From Costus lasius (lineage: Eukaryota; Streptophyta; Magnoliopsida; Zingiberales; Costaceae): 64,000 bases of DNA. The stretch covers positions 36,251,350 through 36,315,349 of the forward strand of contig CM050452.1 in the NCBI GenBank assembly GCA_027563935.2. The letters run 5' to 3'. The translations under genes and the position numbers were made by a program. Position 1 is the stretch's first letter. Each line of letters starts with the position of its first letter. Shown in pieces: positions 58,381-64,000 of this stretch. The notes under the pieces were generated by a model, which saw only the letters and a program-made list of their open reading frames with translations, was not told where the DNA came from and ran no database searches.

Positions 58381-60101
58381 TGAAGAACCCCCTTAAAAGG
58401 GGGGCAAAAACCCTAGTCATGGCGCTAATGAAAAAATATGCTAGCGGAAGCCAAGGGTTTAGATCATTTGCATGCCATAGTGTTCAACTATAACCGATTG
58501 AAATAGATTGTGTAGGGAAATTCATACCAACGACATATGCTTGGAAGTCGGCTTGGATGAAGAGAACAAATTAGATCTCCTCACAAGTTCACACAGCAAG
58601 ATGAAGATGCTTACTCCTTGCGGTCCCTTGTGCTAGCAAGACACCCAAGCTTTTTTTTTTTGTCGAATGGAAAGGGGGTGATGAGATGATTCCCTCTTGG
58701 CCGAGAGCTCCTCTTGCCAAAGCTCCTCTCTTTTTTTTCCGATCGCCCAACCAAAGAGCTAGGGTTTGAAGCAAAGAGCAAAACGCATATGCGTTTTTGG
58801 CGTTGGAGCAAAAAACCGGTTGATTACTTACCATAAATGGAAGACAATCAAGCCATGCGTTATAAGCCAACCCTAAAATGCCTATTGACATTGAACCAAG
58901 CGTTCACCTTTGTGAACCGGTTTCAATCCAATAACGTCAATCGACTTTGGTTCTTCAAACCAAACCGAAATAGCTCAAGCCACTTGGTCTAGACCAAATC
59001 GAACCCCCAAGGCTCATGATCTACCATTCATCTCCTGATGCCCCTGATCTCTTCGAGTCTAGCATCATCCTCTCTCGATCGAAGCTTACCGATCTCAAGT
59101 CCTAATCAATCAAACATGATCAGACCAGATCTCACTTACAATCAGAGATTAAATCCTCTAATCTGAACTCAAAGAATTCAGTCCATACGATCTGACTCAA
59201 GTAAGCCATATCACCAAATTGTGAGACCCTGAGGGTTTCCTCTAAATGTCGGGTAACGATAACTTACGTTATCACGATCAGTGAGGGGTATCTAGCAACA
59301 CATCACTGTCTCCCGATATAAAGGAAAGAGTCTTCCAAGACTACTCCCAAACCATAGCACAAGTGATGAATCAAACTCACAAGGCATACATGTATCCTTT
59401 GCCACTGGACGTTCTTATTGGACAAGCATGTCAAGCCTGTAACTCCAATACGATGAGCATGATTAGATCAGTATGAACATAGTCATCTGGGTATGGCCAT
59501 ACACTTCCTCAATCATCTCATATAGGGGTGGGGCCCTTAGAACATCACACACTCCTTGAACAAGGAGACGGCAATCCTTATCTATCACAAGTGCCCTAAC
59601 CTGACTCAAGCTCACCATTCCAAGATAGTCTATCAATCATTATGTTTCAAATGATATTGAACTACCTCAAGACAATGTACAATCATCATTTAGAAACACA
59701 AGTGATCTCAAGTCAGAGGACATGTGCCACTTGCTGCTACAGGGATCATTCACCATCGTGACAAGCAATGGAAATATCCCAGTAGGGTCTGTCCAGTACA
59801 TCCAATGTCCTATGAGTCTACATTCTTATCCCATGCTCGAAGCATCCTATAAGATTAGCACTCATATTAGTCTCAATCATATCAAGGCTGTCTCAGTTCA
59901 CCAAGATATCTCGACTAAGGACTTATAGCCTGTCAGCCTAGCTGAACAGCTTTGAGACATTATTCAGAAGTACACTTATTACAGCAGACAAGGTAACTAT
60001 CTGAATAACAACCATGCCTTTATAAACACATAGAGTTTATTACATGATACTTTTACAATCCCAAAGGCCTAAACATTAGCCTTAAGGGCTATACCCCAAC
60101 A
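58381..60101 (-). mobile_element. Element A3 5' LTR
   Basis: Starts tgaagaacccccttaaaagg and ends ataccccaaca. Compared with 50823-52537 the first 165 bases already contain about eight single-base indels. Confidence 0.9.
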
Positions 60102-62140
60102 ATCTCACTTTTATCAGAATCTGGGGATGTGAGGCTTATGTCCAAACGTCAGGATCTAGCAAGGCTAGATCCTAGATATGATAAATGCATTGTTTGTGGG
60201 GTACCCTCTAAGGAAACTATGGGTTACTACTTCTATATCCCACCGAGAACAAAGTTTTTGTTGCTTGGGGTACTGTCCCTTTCTAGAGACTAAGAATTTC
60301 TCATGAAAGAAGGATAGTGGAGGAAGTTTGACTTGGATGAGGTCCAAGTGCAACCACAAGAACAGAGATGGAACCTGAGCCACCTGCACTGGTTGATGGG
60401 CAACCTGATGCTGAGACACAGGCCCCCGCGTTTTGTCTGGGAGGATTCGTCATGTACCTGAGAGGAGAATTGGGTCGCTGCCGACCCCAACACGACGGAT
60501 ATTCATCAATTGAGGATGAACACAAGACTTATGAAGAGGCGGTCAGGTGGACCGGACCTCCAAGAGATGGCTTGACGCCATGAGATCCGAAATGGATTCC
60601 ATGTCAGCTAACCAAAGTTAGGGATTTGGTTGAGTTAACATGATGTGGGTAAAACCCCATAGGGTTGTAAATGGGTCTTCAAGAGGAGGACAGACATGGA
60701 TGGCAACATAGTTACCTATAAAGGCATAGTCTAGTGGCTAAAGGGATTCAAATAAGTCATAGGGTGGACTATGATGAATCCCTTTTCGCCAGTTGCTATG
60801 TTCAAAATCCTATTAGGAATCTGCTTGCTATAGCTGCATATCATGATTATGAGATATTGGCAGATGGATGTAAAGACAGCGTTCCTTAACGGAAGCTAAC
60901 TTGAGATGTGTATATGAACACAACCTGATTGATTTCATGTCCATCCTGCAGGAGGCCAATATGTCGGGCAGGCTAAAGAGATCCATTTATGGATTAAAGC
61001 AAGCTATCTCGAAGTTGGAATCTTCGATTTGATGAAAGCATGAGAGATTATGGCTTTATCAAAACGAAGATGAGCCTGTGTATACAGAAAATATCAGTGG
61101 GAGGCTAGGTGGACTTTTCTGGTCCTTGTATGTCGATGACATACTGCTCCATCGGGAACGACATCCCTAGTCTTCAAGGCGGTGATAGACATAGTTAGGG
61201 AAGTGTTTCGAGAGGAAGGACTTAGGGGAGGCCGCCTATATCCTAGGCGTGAGGATCTACCGGGATAGATCCAAGAGGTGCTCCTAGCCCTTAGTGAGGA
61301 GTACCTAATTGTATGGTCTGGAGAGGTTCAACTAGGAGCAATCCAAGAAAGGGTACCTTCCAGTGAGACATGACCCTTACTCTCTCTAAAGGCCAGTGTC
61401 CAACCAACAGGCTGAGAGGGATGACATGAGTCGAGTGCCCTATGCTTCGGCAGTAGGATACGCTCATGTATGCAATGTACATCTGTACTAGGACCAGACG
61501 TGGCTTATTTTGTGAGTAACCAGCCGATACCAATCCAATCCTGGTTTACAGCAATGGGTGGCTGTAAAGAACATCCTGGAAGTATCTGAGAACAACTAAG
61601 GATTTGTTCCAATGACTTTGGGGGATGAGGATGAGCAGCAGTATGCAGGGCTACACTGATGCGTCATTCCAGTTGACCCTGATGACTTTAGATCGCAAGC
61701 GGCTATGTGATTAGATAAATGACGTTCTGTTTGTGCTGAAGAGCTTCAAGAAATCCACAATAGCCGCTTCTACAACCGAAGCTGAGTATGTGGCTGCTTC
61801 TTGAGGCAGCCAAAGAAGCTGTTTGGATACGAAAGTTCTTTTCTGAACTTCAGGGTTACCCAAGAGCAGAGGATACCCATTGAATCTACTGTGATAAGAC
61901 AATGCGAGCGATTGCACAAGCCAAAGAACCACGGTCCTCATCAAAGATCCAAACACATATTCAAGAGATTTTCTCCTATCGTCAGAGAGATCATAGACAG
62001 AGGTGATATCATGATTAGCAGAGTTGACACAGAGGAAACAATCTGGCAGACCCATTGACCAAGGCTTTGGCACATGCAGAAGCATGATGGTCATGCTAGA
62101 GATATGGGGGTTGAGGTTTCCTCAACCTCTAGGTTTTAGG
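60102..62140 (+). pseudogene. Copia Pol of B, second part (integrase end, RT, RNase H)
   Basis: Resumes after A3 with IRIWGCEAYV (near 60115) and goes through the RT segment (near 60690-61140, including MDVKTAFLN-like and YVDD-encoding sequence near 61131) to RNase H (TEAEYVAA near 61780). It ends before the purine tract. It is broken by very frequent one-base indels, so no long frame is open. Confidence 0.82.
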
Positions 62141-62154
62141 TGCAAGTGGGAGAT
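62140..62154 (+). other. Element B polypurine tract
   Basis: gtgcaagtgggagat immediately before the 3' LTR, the same as in family A. Confidence 0.8.
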
Positions 62155-64000
62155 TGTTGGTGTATATGCCCTAGGACCTAGTTTTTGGTCCATATATTGT
62201 ACTACTTACTACTATATTTATATTATATCATACTGGCAATTGTCGTATCATTATTTATTTACATATGTGAATATATACTTATATGGATAATGTCCTTAGG
62301 GAGACAGATTGGATCTGTGCTCAAATGATAATCCCTAGTCGATGTACCTGAGTGGATATGGGACAACTTTGGTACTTGTGAGACTAGTATATGGCCTGGT
62401 TAGGCATGAGGGTGCTAACGCAGACATAGAGGATATATCAGTGGTGGATATACTGAGAACTGACACCCGCTGTGAGGTAATATCTTGGTGTCACCAGTTA
62501 TCCATCGACAAGCAATAGGAGATGCCTTGATCCCTTGACCTGGAGGTCATTGGCCATCCCCTTCTAGATGGTTGGGAGATATGCTGGGTTTGATACAACC
62601 TAACACCTCACCGTAGTTAGGAGGTAATAACGGTGTCCATTGAGCATAGTCACAACCCATAGGAGAAGGTCAATGGACCTAAAACTAGGATTGGTGCCCC
62701 TTCCTAAGGGAAGCATGGATATCCATGGAGCTCTTCTATGGTTCGATGACTGAAAGTGTATGGCGAATACCCAGGTGAGACCTGATTTAGTCATAACCAA
62801 TTGAGAATGGATTGAAAACTAGTGGTGACACACTATGTCCCAATCGGATAGCAGTCTTCGACAAAGAGACTGGAAATTAGTCATCAGTACCTAATTGCGA
62901 TGATGGGGGATGTCGTATGTCGATATCCATTTCCAATGACCTGGTAGCAACGATGCACTGCTAGGTGCCAACTCACTGTTTGTGAAGTACCTTTGGTCAG
63001 CACTTGCTAGCGTCAGAGGAACCTATAGGGGTCCACACACCTTGATACATGAGTTTCTCGTATTGATCGGGAAGACTTATGATCGAGTTATTGGATAACT
63101 CGGACTATTTGCGGAAATTTCAATCTATGCCAATGGGACTCTTGAGGAGTGGAGAAACATATCTGGAGCCAACTTCCAATTTTGGCATATTGACCAATGT
63201 AACCCAGGTTAGCCTCATTTGACCCTGGGGTGAAACTTGGATTGGATCCAATAACTTGGTTAACGATGCATAATGGAACTTCGGCTATGCCCATTGATGA
63301 ACTTGGCTTGCTAATAAGTATCATGAAGAAGAAAGGGGCCTAAAAGGGTATAATGGTGAAAAATCTCCTCCCATTGGTGCCTCAAGGGCATATTGGGAGG
63401 AGTAGGCGATTTGCTTCAAGAAGCCAATCCCAACCTCTAACCCTAGCCGCCCCCATGCATAACCGACCTATTGGCTCTATAAAGAGTCCCCTATTGCGCC
63501 CCTCTCTTGCACGACACAATCCTTGGAGGCATGAGTAACACAAGAGAGAGGAGGGCGAGAGCAAGCTCTGGAGGTGGCGCATACCTCCTCTTCCATCTTC
63601 ATAGCCGCAAGCATCATTCCTTCCCTCCTTGGCGCTTCTTCCCCTTGAAGGTGGCGCAAGTGTGACAAGGGCTTGGCGACTTCATCTCTCTTCTCTTCAT
63701 CTTCTTCATCGCGTAAATCACCTTAGAGGTGGCGCAAGGCATGAAGAAGAAGCGCAAGGCATAGATCTTTCTACCCGAGGCTAGACTCGGGCGTGGAAGA
63801 AGAGGACTCAAGAGATACCGTGTGTGTGAGACTGCAGAGGGCACATGCTTGGGGGCCTATCACGACTCGACATCGTCCTTGCTTTGAGGGTATCTTCTAT
63901 CTCATCGTGGTGTCGACTCCCTCGCTTGCGATCTTCAGCTGTGGTTTTTGGGATCTAGCCCTGGTTCGGAATATTATTTCCGCTGCCAATGTATTTGTAG
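62155..64000 (+). mobile_element. Element B 3' LTR, runs off the window
   Basis: Begins tgttggtgtatatgccctag and aligns with the 5' LTR. It shows the uninterrupted A1 target (catcgtc then ttgctttgag, near 63873). It contains many single-base insertions compared with the 5' LTR. About 50 bases remain outside the window. Confidence 0.9.

Larger units (their letters stand above)
50823..60101 (-). mobile_element. Copia element A3, minus strand, inserted in B pol
   Basis: Complete structure: 3' LTR (50823-52537), gag-pol remnants, leader, primer site, 5' LTR (58381-60101). The left flank aatct (50818-50822) matches the right flank as (a)atct, with one A shared or missing. Removing A3 rejoins B's pol at the PNL/TFIRIWG junction. 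Its LTRs differ by many one-base indels but few substitutions. Confidence 0.9.
27569..64000 (+). mobile_element. Copia element B, disrupted by three nested elements, continues past window
   Basis: 5' LTR in two parts (27569-29220 and 47361-47523), primer site, leader, gag-pol in two parts (49204-50822 and 60102-about 62140), purine tract and 3' LTR from 62155. A1 (containing A2) lies in the 5' LTR and A3 in pol. The two LTRs share the start tgttggtgtatatgccctag. The right target duplication is outside the window; the left one would be cttgc (27564-27568). Confidence 0.9.

Overview
The window is plant-type repetitive DNA made almost entirely of nested LTR retrotransposons. I see no host gene, rRNA, tRNA or CRISPR array. 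The Ty1/copia and Ty3/gypsy polyproteins, long LTRs, primer-binding sites matching the plant initiator tRNA-Met type (TGGTATCAGAG-like) and dense nesting suggest a large, repeat-rich angiosperm genome. The species cannot be told from the sequence.

Layout: 1-2096 is unclassified DNA with degenerate palindromic repeats. 2097-2390 holds a scrap of copia pol and a scrap of copia LTR. 2466-16763 is an old, broken gypsy element on the minus strand (called E). A 7.3-kb non-autonomous element (C, 5681-12993, target duplication aaggt) sits in its RT region, and C's 5' LTR carries a solo copia LTR (6233-7893, duplication ctgca). A relative of C (C', from 16764) runs into plus-strand gypsy gag-pol (F, 19637-26125). 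F is interrupted by a 3.05-kb solo LTR (D, 21031-24079, duplication gttgc). An LTR-like stretch on the minus strand (G, 26126-27568) ends F.

From 27569 to the window end everything lies inside one large copia element (B). Its 5' LTR holds copia element A1 (29221-47355, duplication tcgtc), and A1's own 5' LTR holds copia element A2 (30495-39603, minus strand, duplication tcttg). B's pol holds a third family-A element, A3 (50823-60101, minus strand). B's 3' LTR starts at 62155 and runs off the window. The nesting chain F <- G <- B <- A1 <- A2 is therefore five levels deep. For A1 and A2, target duplications and uninterrupted copies of the target site elsewhere in the window confirm the order.

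Only A2 keeps a full uninterrupted Gag-Pol frame (1294 codons); its zinc knuckle has lost the last cysteine. A1 has a single nonsense codon. These polyproteins would work together as Gag shell, protease, integrase, reverse transcriptase and RNase H in a cytoplasmic particle. C encodes only a retropepsin-like protein and would need enzymes from another element.

The most interesting signal is a set of five short hairpins in the untranslated leader between the primer-binding site and gag of families A and B. Spacing is conserved and paired bases change together between families. Just downstream, before gag, is a conserved splice-acceptor-like site. From about 50.4 kb to the end the sequence has a very high rate of single-base indels but few substitutions, which looks like consensus error rather than biology.
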